From contig CBIFVZ010000048.1 of the NCBI GenBank assembly GCA_966185765.1, positions 1-31,207 of the forward strand: a DNA stretch of 31,207 nucleotides, given 5' to 3'. Source of the DNA: CBIFVZ01 sp966185765 (GTDB taxonomy: Bacteria; Pseudomonadota; Gammaproteobacteria; Enterobacterales; Enterobacteriaceae). How positions within the stretch are numbered: position 1 is the first letter of the stretch; every line of letters begins with the position of its first letter. The translations under genes were made by a program, and so were the position numbers. Shown here in pieces: positions 7,820 through 14,914 of this stretch. The notes beneath the pieces were generated by a model. The model searched no databases. It had not been told where the DNA came from and worked only from the letters and a program-made list of their open reading frames with translations.

Positions 7820-8218
7820 ATGTCATCAATTGAGCAGCTGTCTTATTATCAAAAAAAATTAGCCTATGAGACGGATTCATGGGATTTATATCTGGCGTTA
7901 AAGAATAATAGTAATGTTGTTGTGGTTGATGGCCGCAGTAAAGAGGCTTTTCAGCGGGAGCATATTCCGGGGGCAATTAACCAGCCTCATAAAGAAATCT
8001 GTTTTAATAACACAGAGCACCTGGATAAAACGAAACTGTACATCTGCTACTGTGATGGGATTGGTTGTAATGCCTCAACCAAAACCGCAATGAAACTGAT
8101 GACATTAGGCTTCCAGGTAAAAGAATTGCTGGGTGGTCTGGACTGGTGGAAACGTGATGGTTATTCCACTGAAGGAACCGAAGGGAAAGAAGGCACGCCG
8201 GTAGTCTGCGGCTGCTAA
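7820..8218 (+). CDS. Single-domain rhodanese-like protein
   Basis: 132 aa; ATG 7820 with GAGG overlapping the previous stop codon as Shine-Dalgarno. The rhodanese fold is shown by VVVVDGRSKEAFQREHIPGAINQPH (strand, D-x-R and the HIPGAIN motif) and the active-site loop YCDGIGCNAST, with candidate catalytic Cys78 and a second Cys83. GGLDWWKRDGY is the usual C-terminal signature. The protein ends in a Cys-Gly-Cys. Rhodaneses carry persulfides for sulfur transfer. Why a hydrazine-type cluster needs one is unclear: possible sulfur donation, detoxification (cyanide, nitrosative products) or a non-sulfur role. Probably co-transcribed with the upstream genes. Confidence 0.9.
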   Translation: MSSIEQLSYYQKKLAYETDSWDLYLALKNNSNVVVVDGRSKEAFQREHIPGAINQPHKEICFNNTEHLDKTKLYICYCDGIGCNASTKTAMKLMTLGFQVKELLGGLDWWKRDGYSTEGTEGKEGTPVVCGC

Positions 8219-8240
8219 CTTGCCGGATACCGACAATAAA

Positions 8241-8272
8241 ATCCGTATTGTTATATCCATAATAATACGGAT
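8241..8272. repeat. Perfect 9-bp inverted repeat in the intergenic gap
   Basis: Arms ATCCGTATT (8241-8249) and AATACGGAT (8264-8272) are perfectly complementary with a 14-base AT-rich spacer. It lies in the longest gap inside the first block of the cluster (8219-8318), just downstream of the rhodanese stop. It could be an operator for a dimeric regulator, or a weak RNA hairpin separating two transcription units; there is no T-tract of the classic terminator kind. Confidence 0.4.
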
Positions 8273-8318
8273 ATATATTGTATCGTTAATGTGTGACTAA
8301 TATATTCATATAAAAACT

Positions 8319-8687
8319 ATGCATTCAGATTATGATGAACGCGTGTCTGTCGTGCGCGATAAATTTCGCACGCTTGATATGACATTAATTGCTTCCTGTT
8401 TTACTGACGATGTGGTGGTGGCATATAACCAGCTGGATATTATTCATGGCAAAGCGGCGCTGCTGTCATTTCTTACACCGCGCTATCAGGCGTTAGCGGA
8501 TTATCAGTTAGATAAGCGTATTGTGCTTGCCCAGGATAATACCGTGTGTGTTGAGGTGAGTGCGCGTTACCGCAATCGTGAAAATAATCAGATATATCAG
8601 AGCCGCTTTTTTGAAGTTTTAACGTTTACGGGTGATCTGATCTCACGCTGGGATTATGTCGGCAATACCGAAGAAATCGTGCAGTGA
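8319..8687 (+). CDS. NTF2-like / SnoaL-type protein
   Basis: 122 aa. The arrangement of N-terminal helix (VRDKFRTLDMTLIASCFTDDVVV), HGKAALLSFLTPRYQAL and then three or four beta strands (CVEVSARYRN, QSRFFEVLTFTGDLISRWDYVGN) is characteristic of the cone-shaped NTF2-like superfamily. Family members act as cyclases, isomerases, dehydratases or small-ligand binders. A specific catalytic residue set is not evident. No good Shine-Dalgarno precedes ATG 8319; the upstream 100 bp are AT-rich and may contain an internal promoter. The next gene starts 24 bp downstream. Role in the pathway unknown. Confidence 0.8.
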   Translation: MHSDYDERVSVVRDKFRTLDMTLIASCFTDDVVVAYNQLDIIHGKAALLSFLTPRYQALADYQLDKRIVLAQDNTVCVEVSARYRNRENNQIYQSRFFEVLTFTGDLISRWDYVGNTEEIVQ

Positions 8688-8711
8688 CCTTTTGAGTTGA
8701 GGGGAAGGAAC

Positions 8712-10049
8712 ATGTCTGTATCCATTGATAATGAAGCATTCAACAACGAGTTGTACGATGTGATTGGCATCGGCTTTGGTCCTGCCAATATTGCGCTTGC
8801 TATTGCGATGGAAGAATCACAATTTAACGGACGCTGTCTTTTCCTGGAACGTAATGCCAAAACGCAGTGGCAGCCACAAATGCTGTTGTCAGGAAGCGAT
8901 ATCCAGAACAACCCTGGTCGTGATTTAGTTACACCCCGTAATCCCCGCAGTCGCTATACCTTCATGAATTTTTTATTTGAACATAATCGCTTGTTTGAGC
9001 ACCTCAACCTCGGGCTGGAGTTTCCTTTGCGCCGCGAGTTTGCGCAATATGTGCAATGGGTGGCAAGCTTCTTCTCCCATCAGGTTGCCTACGGCCGTAG
9101 CGTTAAAAAACTGACGCTAATCACGCATAACAACGAAAAATATTATCGTATTGAAACGGATAATAATGGGGTGTACTTCGCTCGCTCGGTGGTTGTGGCG
9201 CCGGGCCGTACACCGATGATCCCAACCGTGTTTGAAAAAGCCCATCCCTGGCGGGTTTTTCATCTGACGCGCTATTTAACATCGCTTCAACAGTTAAACG
9301 AGAAAAAACCATTGAAACGTATTGCGGTGGTTGGGGGAAGCCAGAGCGCCGTGGAAATTATTCTGCATTTACGTCAAAACTACCCGAATGCAGAAATTAT
9401 CAATATTCAGCGCGGTTACGGGTTCCGGCTTAAAGATACCAGCCCCTTCAGCGACCATGTCTATTTCCCGGCGTTTGTTGATTACTATTTTAATGCCTCT
9501 GAAAGTGGCAAAAAGCGTCTTAATCAGCAGCTGCATTTCACGAATTACTCTGCTGCCGATAAGGATGTCATTCATCAGCTCTATGTGAGCATGTATGAAG
9601 ATAAATTGCAGGGGAAAACGCCGGTGAAAATCTGGTCCTGCCAGGAAATCCTGCATTACAGCGAAGATGACAATCACTGTCAGCTGCATATTCGGGAAGT
9701 GAATACCGGTGAGGATCAGACGCTTAAGCATATCGATGGCATTGTGCTGGCAACCGGGTTTCGCAATTTCGGCAATGGCGAAAATGATGAGCTGTGCCCG
9801 CCTTTGCTCACCGACCTTTATCCGCTGCTGGCAAAAAATCAAGACGGTGGCTTTCTCAAACTGGAGCGGGACTACCGCCTGAGTGCCGCCAGCGCGCATG
9901 AACCCCTGCCGCCGTTATTCCTTAACGGACTCTGCGAATCTTCACACGGTTACGGTGATGCGGGGTCTTTCAGCCTGCTGTCGTTACGTTCACAAGAAAT
10001 CTTGCAGTCCCTGGAACAGCAACTATCTAAAAACGCGGCTCTGGCCTGA
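8712..10049 (+). CDS. Flavin-dependent L-lysine/L-ornithine N-monooxygenase
   Basis: 445 aa of the SidA/PvdA/IucD family. FAD motif GIGFGPANIALA starts near residue 19, the NADPH motif VVGGSQSAVEI is in the middle, and the C-terminal LATGF signature is present (VLATGFRNFG). Length fits the family. ATG 8712 follows a strong GGGGAAGGAA; an in-frame TTG at 8697 is not needed. The reaction is NADPH/O2-dependent hydroxylation of a side-chain amine. No siderophore synthetase (IucA/C) or hydroxamate acyltransferase of the IucB type accompanies it, whereas a MetRS-like enzyme, cupin and DAO-type oxidase do. I therefore infer N6-hydroxylysine for N-N bond formation rather than a siderophore. Ornithine or diaminobutyrate as substrate remains possible. 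Confidence 0.93.
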   Translation: MSVSIDNEAFNNELYDVIGIGFGPANIALAIAMEESQFNGRCLFLERNAKTQWQPQMLLSGSDIQNNPGRDLVTPRNPRSRYTFMNFLFEHNRLFEHLNLGLEFPLRREFAQYVQWVASFFSHQVAYGRSVKKLTLITHNNEKYYRIETDNNGVYFARSVVVAPGRTPMIPTVFEKAHPWRVFHLTRYLTSLQQLNEKKPLKRIAVVGGSQSAVEIILHLRQNYPNAEIINIQRGYGFRLKDTSPFSDHVYFPAFVDYYFNASESGKKRLNQQLHFTNYSAADKDVIHQLYVSMYEDKLQGKTPVKIWSCQEILHYSEDDNHCQLHIREVNTGEDQTLKHIDGIVLATGFRNFGNGENDELCPPLLTDLYPLLAKNQDGGFLKLERDYRLSAASAHEPLPPLFLNGLCESSHGYGDAGSFSLLSLRSQEILQSLEQQLSKNAALA

Positions 10050-10069
10050 ACCTGTAGAGAGGAATTGCT

Positions 10070-11401
10070 ATGACGGTATCTGAAAACAACTTCGCGCTTA
10101 CTCTCTTTTCCGAGTATGAATCGTCGGCCAGAAGCTATTGCCGTAATTTCCCGGCGGTATTTCACCGGGCCTCAGGGTGTTATCTCTACGATCGGCATGA
10201 GAATGCCTGGCTCGATTTTCTTAGCTGTGCTGGCGCGGTCAATTATGGTCATAACCCCGCTCCCCTGAAAGAGGCGCTGATAGCCTATCTGGCGGCAGAC
10301 GGCATTCAGGCCGCACTGGATATGCATTCCGTCGCCAAAGCGGAATTTATCACGGCGTTTAACACCATCATTCTGCAACCGCGTAAGCTCAATTACAAAA
10401 TGCAGTTTACGTCGCCGACAGGCACCAGCGTGGTGGAGTCTGCGATTAAACTGGCACGCAAAGTGAAAAACCGCACCAACGTGGTGGCATTTACCAACGG
10501 CTTTCACGGCATGTCTCACACCGCGCTCGGCCTGACGGGCAACCGCGATAACCGACAAAACGCGGTCGACGCTCATGTCTTCCGGCTACCGTATGACGGC
10601 TATTTCGACGGGCTGGACACCATTGCCTATTTTGAAAAGCTGCTCACAGATAACAGCTCAGGGATGGATATTCCTGCCGCCGTGATTCTGGAGACCGTGC
10701 AGGGGGAGGGAGGCATTAATGTGGCGTCCAGAACCTGGTTAGAGCGTTTACACGCACTGCTGCAGCGCCACGATATCCTGCTCATTATTGATGATATTCA
10801 GGCCGGGTGTGGGCGTACCGGACACTTCTTCAGCTTTGAATTTGCTGGCATTCAACCGGATATGGTGTGCCTGTCTAAATCGCTGAGCGGTTACGGGCTG
10901 CCTTTCTCGCTTCTGTTGTTTAAACCGCAGTGGGATCAGTGGAACCCCGGTGAGGACAACGGCACCTTTCGCGGCAACACCTCGGCTTTTGTGACGGCCA
11001 AAGCGGCGCTGGAACACTACTGGCGTGACGATGCCCTCAGCCTGCATATTTTTCGCCTGGAGCAGGTGGTTATGCAGTGGTTTGAGGGGATAACACTGCG
11101 TTTTCCCCATTTTATCAAGCAGACCCGCGGTCGTGGCCTGTTTCAGGGCATTGAACTTTATTCCCCGGAACTGGCGAAGAAAATCACCCAACATTGCTTT
11201 GCCGGGAAGATGATTGTCGAGCGTGCTGGCGATCGCGATCAGGTCATTAAAATCATGCCTTCGCTGACCATTCCTGAGGACACGCTGCTGGCAGGATTGA
11301 TGATTCTGGAGCGGGCAATGGAAGAATGCTTTAGTCAGGCGCAGGCAACCTCTCCGGCTGTTACGCAGGATGAGCTGTGTCCCACGGGGGATGTGCAATG
11401 A
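10070..11401 (+). CDS. Class III PLP aminotransferase, diaminobutyrate--2-oxoglutarate type
   Basis: 443 aa. Typical EctB/diaminobutyrate transaminase layout: AGAVNYGHNP near the N-terminus, GFHGMSHTALGLTGN, the cofactor Asp in IIDDIQAGCGRTG, the PLP-binding Lys in LSKSLSGYGLPF, and EDNGTFRGNTSAFVTA. The reaction is reversible transamination between aspartate semialdehyde and glutamate to give L-2,4-diaminobutyrate; acting on a different omega-amine is possible. ATG follows AGAGAGGAA, and the stop overlaps the next start (ATGA). No ectA or ectC is present, so ectoine is not the product. Diaminobutyrate may be an acceptor amine or building block for the final metabolite (inference). Confidence 0.92.
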   Translation: MTVSENNFALTLFSEYESSARSYCRNFPAVFHRASGCYLYDRHENAWLDFLSCAGAVNYGHNPAPLKEALIAYLAADGIQAALDMHSVAKAEFITAFNTIILQPRKLNYKMQFTSPTGTSVVESAIKLARKVKNRTNVVAFTNGFHGMSHTALGLTGNRDNRQNAVDAHVFRLPYDGYFDGLDTIAYFEKLLTDNSSGMDIPAAVILETVQGEGGINVASRTWLERLHALLQRHDILLIIDDIQAGCGRTGHFFSFEFAGIQPDMVCLSKSLSGYGLPFSLLLFKPQWDQWNPGEDNGTFRGNTSAFVTAKAALEHYWRDDALSLHIFRLEQVVMQWFEGITLRFPHFIKQTRGRGLFQGIELYSPELAKKITQHCFAGKMIVERAGDRDQVIKIMPSLTIPEDTLLAGLMILERAMEECFSQAQATSPAVTQDELCPTGDVQ

Positions 11402-12633
11402 CCTACGATGTGGTGATTGTGGGTGGCAGCGCCAGCGGTGCGGCTTGCAGCATCCTGTTAGCGAAGCTGGGACTGCGTGTGAGAGTGATTGAAAAACAGC
11501 CCTCTGCGTCGGCCTATAAAAAACTGTGTACTCACTTTATTCAACCGTCTGCGGTGCCGGTATTGCGTCTGCTGGGTATGTCTCATTTAACGCACTCTGC
11601 TCACAGCGTGCGCACCCGGGCTACATTTATTACCCCTGCGGGAATTATCGATCCTGACGGGTTTTATGGTGCACAGGGCGACAGGTACGCGCTCAATCTG
11701 GAGCGTTCGGTTCTGGACCCGGTGTTGCGTCAGCAGGCGCTGGAATGCGGTGTTGAAATCAGTTACGCGCAGAGTGTTACTGAGGTACAACGTGCCGCGC
11801 AGGGATGGGTGTTAACGGTCGAAGGTGAGGAGCAAAGGTTCAATATGGAATGTCGCATGCTGGTTGCGGCAGACGGCAGAATGTCCTCGCTGGCACGGTT
11901 ACTGGGTAATGCACAGCAGAGCTTCGAGAACCAGCGCGCCACGTTTTTTGCCTACTGCAGCGGCATTGCCGCACCAGCCGATAACCGTTCGCTGTTTGCC
12001 CACCATCAAAACGGCATGGCGTTTTTATACCCGTTAATTAATGGCCGCACGTTGTTGTCTGCTTACATCAGTAAAGCGACGGCAAAGCAGTGGCATGAGC
12101 AGGATGTAAAGCGCAACCTGGTGGCGTTTTTTGCCGGGATCGCGGATATGCCCGCGATGGATAGCGTGGTCTTTGAAACCCCGGTCCGGGGATATCAGGA
12201 TTACCCGAACCTGACGCGCCAGCCCGTGTGCCAGGATGTTGCGTTTATTGGCGATGCCGTGCAGTCACTCGATCCCATGAGTGGGGTGGGATGCAGTTTT
12301 GCGCTGCAAACGGCGGCCATGCTGGGGCAGGCGGTGGAAGCGACCCTGCAACAGGGGGCTGTGAATATTCAGCAGGCGCTACAGACGTATCAGCGTCAGT
12401 TTGACGACTATTTTCCTTTTCATGCGCGCGGCATTATTGCCGATGCGCTGATAGCTAAAGATGAAGAAGGGCATAAAGCGACCTTTCGGACCATACTTAA
12501 CGACCCTGAATTACAGCGTCAGTACCGGGATTTAACGGGGCGCTTAATATTGCCAGCCGCGTTTCAGAATAAATTTTTGGTCAGCAAAATTCGCCAGACG
12601 GCATCTGAACGCAAAGTACTGGCAAAACAATAA
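11398..12633 (+). CDS. FAD-dependent oxidoreductase of the geranylgeranyl-reductase / aromatic-hydroxylase-like group
   Basis: 411 aa. Dinucleotide motif DVVIVGGSASGAACSILLAKLG at the N-terminus, Arg-containing LNLERSVLDPVL, and the second FAD signature VAFIGDAVQSLDPMSGVGCSFALQ (GD motif) place it among group A flavin monooxygenase-like proteins, which include geranylgeranyl reductases and halogenase-like enzymes. The Trp-x-Trp-x-x-Ile halogenase signature was not seen. ATG 11398 overlaps the upstream stop. In this cluster it could oxidise the N-N unit (hydrazine to hydrazone, diazo or azoxy) or hydroxylate another site; this is inference from context. Last gene of the tightly overlapping second block. 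Confidence 0.87.
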   Translation: MTYDVVIVGGSASGAACSILLAKLGLRVRVIEKQPSASAYKKLCTHFIQPSAVPVLRLLGMSHLTHSAHSVRTRATFITPAGIIDPDGFYGAQGDRYALNLERSVLDPVLRQQALECGVEISYAQSVTEVQRAAQGWVLTVEGEEQRFNMECRMLVAADGRMSSLARLLGNAQQSFENQRATFFAYCSGIAAPADNRSLFAHHQNGMAFLYPLINGRTLLSAYISKATAKQWHEQDVKRNLVAFFAGIADMPAMDSVVFETPVRGYQDYPNLTRQPVCQDVAFIGDAVQSLDPMSGVGCSFALQTAAMLGQAVEATLQQGAVNIQQALQTYQRQFDDYFPFHARGIIADALIAKDEEGHKATFRTILNDPELQRQYRDLTGRLILPAAFQNKFLVSKIRQTASERKVLAKQ

Positions 12634-12744
12634 TAACCTGATGTGATAAATGATGGCTGGCAGGGATGACGATGTGTGGGCAGAAAATTTTCTGTGACCT
12701 CTGTTCGTCTGATTAAACGGTTGACTATAGCACTGAGGAATAAC

Positions 12745-12795
12745 ATGACCTCGTCGCTGTATTCGTATTTATGGTGTTGTGAAAGAGAGTGTTGA
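12745..12795 (+). CDS. Possible 16-aa leader peptide before the exporter gene
   Basis: A short open frame, ATG 12745 to TGA 12793-12795, encodes MTSSLYSYLWCCEREC. It has a better Shine-Dalgarno (GAGGA, 6 bases before the ATG) than the transporter gene, whose ATG begins one base after this stop. Such spacing is typical of translational coupling or of a regulatory leader. Two consecutive Cys plus Trp and Tyr residues are notable. It may be chance: it is short and there is no comparative evidence in the window. A TTGACT at 12721-12726 could be a -35 box for this unit, but a matching -10 is not clear. Confidence 0.35.
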   Translation: MTSSLYSYLWCCEREC

Positions 12796-12796
12796 T

Positions 12797-13756
12797 ATGA
12801 ATTCTGGAAAGCTACTTGCGCCTTTTTCTATTTTTATGTACTGCATCTGTACGGCGCTTTCTGCAGTATGGATTTCTTTCTCCTTTACCGGTGTTAGCGG
12901 TTTTGTCGTGACGTTTTTCTCACTGTTTGTGGCATTTTGCGTTTTCGTTTTCTTGCAAAAAAAGTCCGGGGGGCCTGTTTTTAAGCTCACCCGCGTTTTT
13001 TTTGGTGAGATGTTAATATTGAATGTGTTAACGCTCACCAGTTGGTTATTTGCTTTTCTTTCCCTGTATAAAATTGAACCCTCTATTGAATGTGCGGTAT
13101 TCCAGGGATCGTTGCCCATCGGGGTGCTGTTGTGTGAGTTGGTCGCTGGGCGCGTTAAGGTATTCAGTAAGCGGGCGCTGGGGATTTCCCTGATAGCCGT
13201 TAACCTGGCGGCACTGGTGATTTTCCGTTTTTATACGGTTGAAGGCGTATTTAATTTCACCACAGAAGAGCTACGGCTTGGCGTTTTCCTGGCCGTGACC
13301 GGGGGACTCACTGCGGGGATTTATGTTTTCCGTTCGGCAAAGCTGTATGACTATGGTGCCAGTACGCTGGAAATCCTGTGTAACCGCTTTTTCCTGCTGT
13401 TAATCGTGACGGGGGCCATTAGCGCAAGTGAGCTGGTGGGGATTACCACGATGGATTCGTTTATGCTGCTCAAATTGCTGCTGCTGGCGTTTATCTCGGT
13501 GGTTATCCCGGTCTTTGCACTGCAATATTCCGTGCAGAAACTCGGCGCACCGCGCGTCTCTATTATTACGCCTTTTATCCCGGCGATAGCACTGACTATT
13601 GAAATGTTCACCAAAGGGTGGCCGTCATTCTGGGTGCCGTTGTTTATTGTGACGACCTGTTTGTCTATTTTGCTGGCTAATTTCTGGATGAGGAAAAAGA
13701 AAGCGCCTGAAATTACACCGCCCGAGCGCGCTGAATATTCCGCCAGCAAAGTTTAA
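12797..13756 (+). CDS. EamA/DMT-superfamily permease, probable exporter of the cluster product
   Basis: 319 aa with about ten hydrophobic segments and short loops, beginning LLAPFSIFMYCICTALSAVW. The basic C-terminal tail is MRKKKAPEITPPERAEYSASKV. The duplicated five-helix layout fits the drug/metabolite transporter family, inner membrane. Typical members export amino acids or small metabolites; here it is the only transporter in the cluster and so the likely exporter of product or toxic intermediate (inference). I chose ATG 12797, preceded by GAGAG; an in-frame GTG at 12779 would add six residues. A 163-bp gap separates it from the oxidoreductase, so it may have its own promoter. Confidence 0.85.
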   Translation: MNSGKLLAPFSIFMYCICTALSAVWISFSFTGVSGFVVTFFSLFVAFCVFVFLQKKSGGPVFKLTRVFFGEMLILNVLTLTSWLFAFLSLYKIEPSIECAVFQGSLPIGVLLCELVAGRVKVFSKRALGISLIAVNLAALVIFRFYTVEGVFNFTTEELRLGVFLAVTGGLTAGIYVFRSAKLYDYGASTLEILCNRFFLLLIVTGAISASELVGITTMDSFMLLKLLLLAFISVVIPVFALQYSVQKLGAPRVSIITPFIPAIALTIEMFTKGWPSFWVPLFIVTTCLSILLANFWMRKKKAPEITPPERAEYSASKV

Positions 13757-13770
13757 CCCCAACACACCTG

Positions 13771-13794
13771 TTTGCCCGCCTGAGCGCGGGCAAA
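13771..13794. repeat. GC-rich stem-loop between exporter and acyltransferase genes
   Basis: A perfect 9-bp stem (TTTGCCCGC / GCGGGCAAA) with a 6-base loop lies in the 100-bp gap. There is no following T-run on the + strand, so it is at best an attenuating or mRNA-stabilising hairpin rather than a full terminator; the BtrH-like gene can still be co-transcribed. Confidence 0.5.
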
Positions 13795-13856
13795 TCCCGA
13801 GTCTGGACCCAAGCCTGTTTTATGACTTTACAGAGTGAACAGCATCAGGAGCAAAC

Positions 13857-14774
13857 ATGACCGAGTTTGATTATGAGCGCGACGTCTATAACAGAAATTT
13901 TCTTAATTGCTCACAGCGCCAGGGCATTGTCGCGCTGGAATCACTGGGCTATAACACCGCGAATTTGTTTTATAACGCCCAGATCAGCACGGATATTATC
14001 AGAGAGCAAATTTTTCTAAATAAAATACCGCGTTACGATTTCGTTTATGACGGCCTGCAACGCGAGGACTATCTTCATATCGGCGTGAAATTCTCTGAAA
14101 TACCCTATCAGCGGTTTGAAGAGGCTATCCCAACGCTCCTCGAGTGTATTCATCGTGATTCGTTTGTGTTGGTCTCCTGCGATGTTTTTTTAGTGCCTCA
14201 CCGGCCTGAGTTTTATTATAAAAAACACATCAATCATTTCGTGACGTTACTTTCATATGATGCGCAAACTGAACAGTGGCAGGCAATTGATGATGTCTCT
14301 TCCGGGCATCTGGCAACGTTTACCTTTACCACACACTATCTTTGCGAAATTTGTAATGCTTCAAAAGAAAAAGTGATCAGGGTTTTTGAAAAACTGCCTG
14401 ATGAAAATCGTGAGGCGGCTGGCGTTTGCGTTGATTCACGTTTTGCGCAAAGCCGGGCGACGCGTGGCGATAATTTCCTTATCCTCAACGATATCGCTGC
14501 AATGGAAAATGATAAATCCAGCATGGAGAGTATGGCGAATGTGTTTGCCATAATAATGGGCTCACGACTTTGTTTTGCAAAATTTTTGCAGCAATACTCC
14601 GCTTTTGCGCAGGCAGAAAAACTCAGTCAGACGATTGCCGCAGAAGCACGAGCGTTACGCGATATGCTGAATATCTATGCGGCGACGGGCAGCGTTAAGC
14701 GTGAGAACCTGCTGCACCGTGTAGAGAACCTTGCAGGAAGGGAAAAAAGCCTGTCTGCGTTGCTTGAAGGTTAA
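13857..14774 (+). CDS. BtrH-like papain-fold acyltransferase
   Basis: 305 aa. ATG 13857 is preceded by AGGAGCAAAC. The N-terminal half has a papain-like pattern: Cys18 in NCSQRQG at the start of the first helix, His127 in HINHFVTLLSYD, and Asp145/146 in QAIDD. This matches the butirosin BtrH N-terminal family, which moves an acyl group from an acyl carrier protein to an amine of the acceptor. The C-terminal part is helical with no assigned function. Because the cluster has a carrier protein but no condensation or thioesterase domain, I infer that this enzyme off-loads the carrier-bound hydrazine-type acyl group onto an amino acceptor. C39-like peptidase is an alternative for the same fold. 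Last gene of the cluster. Confidence 0.72.
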   Translation: MTEFDYERDVYNRNFLNCSQRQGIVALESLGYNTANLFYNAQISTDIIREQIFLNKIPRYDFVYDGLQREDYLHIGVKFSEIPYQRFEEAIPTLLECIHRDSFVLVSCDVFLVPHRPEFYYKKHINHFVTLLSYDAQTEQWQAIDDVSSGHLATFTFTTHYLCEICNASKEKVIRVFEKLPDENREAAGVCVDSRFAQSRATRGDNFLILNDIAAMENDKSSMESMANVFAIIMGSRLCFAKFLQQYSAFAQAEKLSQTIAAEARALRDMLNIYAATGSVKRENLLHRVENLAGREKSLSALLEG

Positions 14775-14914
14775 TGCACCTCTGGGATGTGTGACGTATG
14801 TGAGTCGTGAAGTCAGTCCTGCAGACAGCGACGAGGCAGCATGAGCGCCGCCTGCGGTATCGTGCCCCTGAGCAAAGGGGCGCTGGTGATGTTTCCGCGC
14901 CCCGACGAGCAAGT

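Noticed and set aside
8712..10049. Siderophore (hydroxamate) pathway as explanation for the N-hydroxylase
   Set aside because: No IucA/C-type synthetase, hydroxamate acyltransferase, TonB receptor or Fur-like box was seen, whereas hydrazine-pathway partners are present.
10748..11398. 216-codon minus-strand frame inside the aminotransferase gene
   Set aside because: Shadow of a well-conserved class III aminotransferase; no start signal or domain.
10070..11401. Ectoine biosynthesis
   Set aside because: Only the EctB-like transaminase is present; ectA and ectC are missing.
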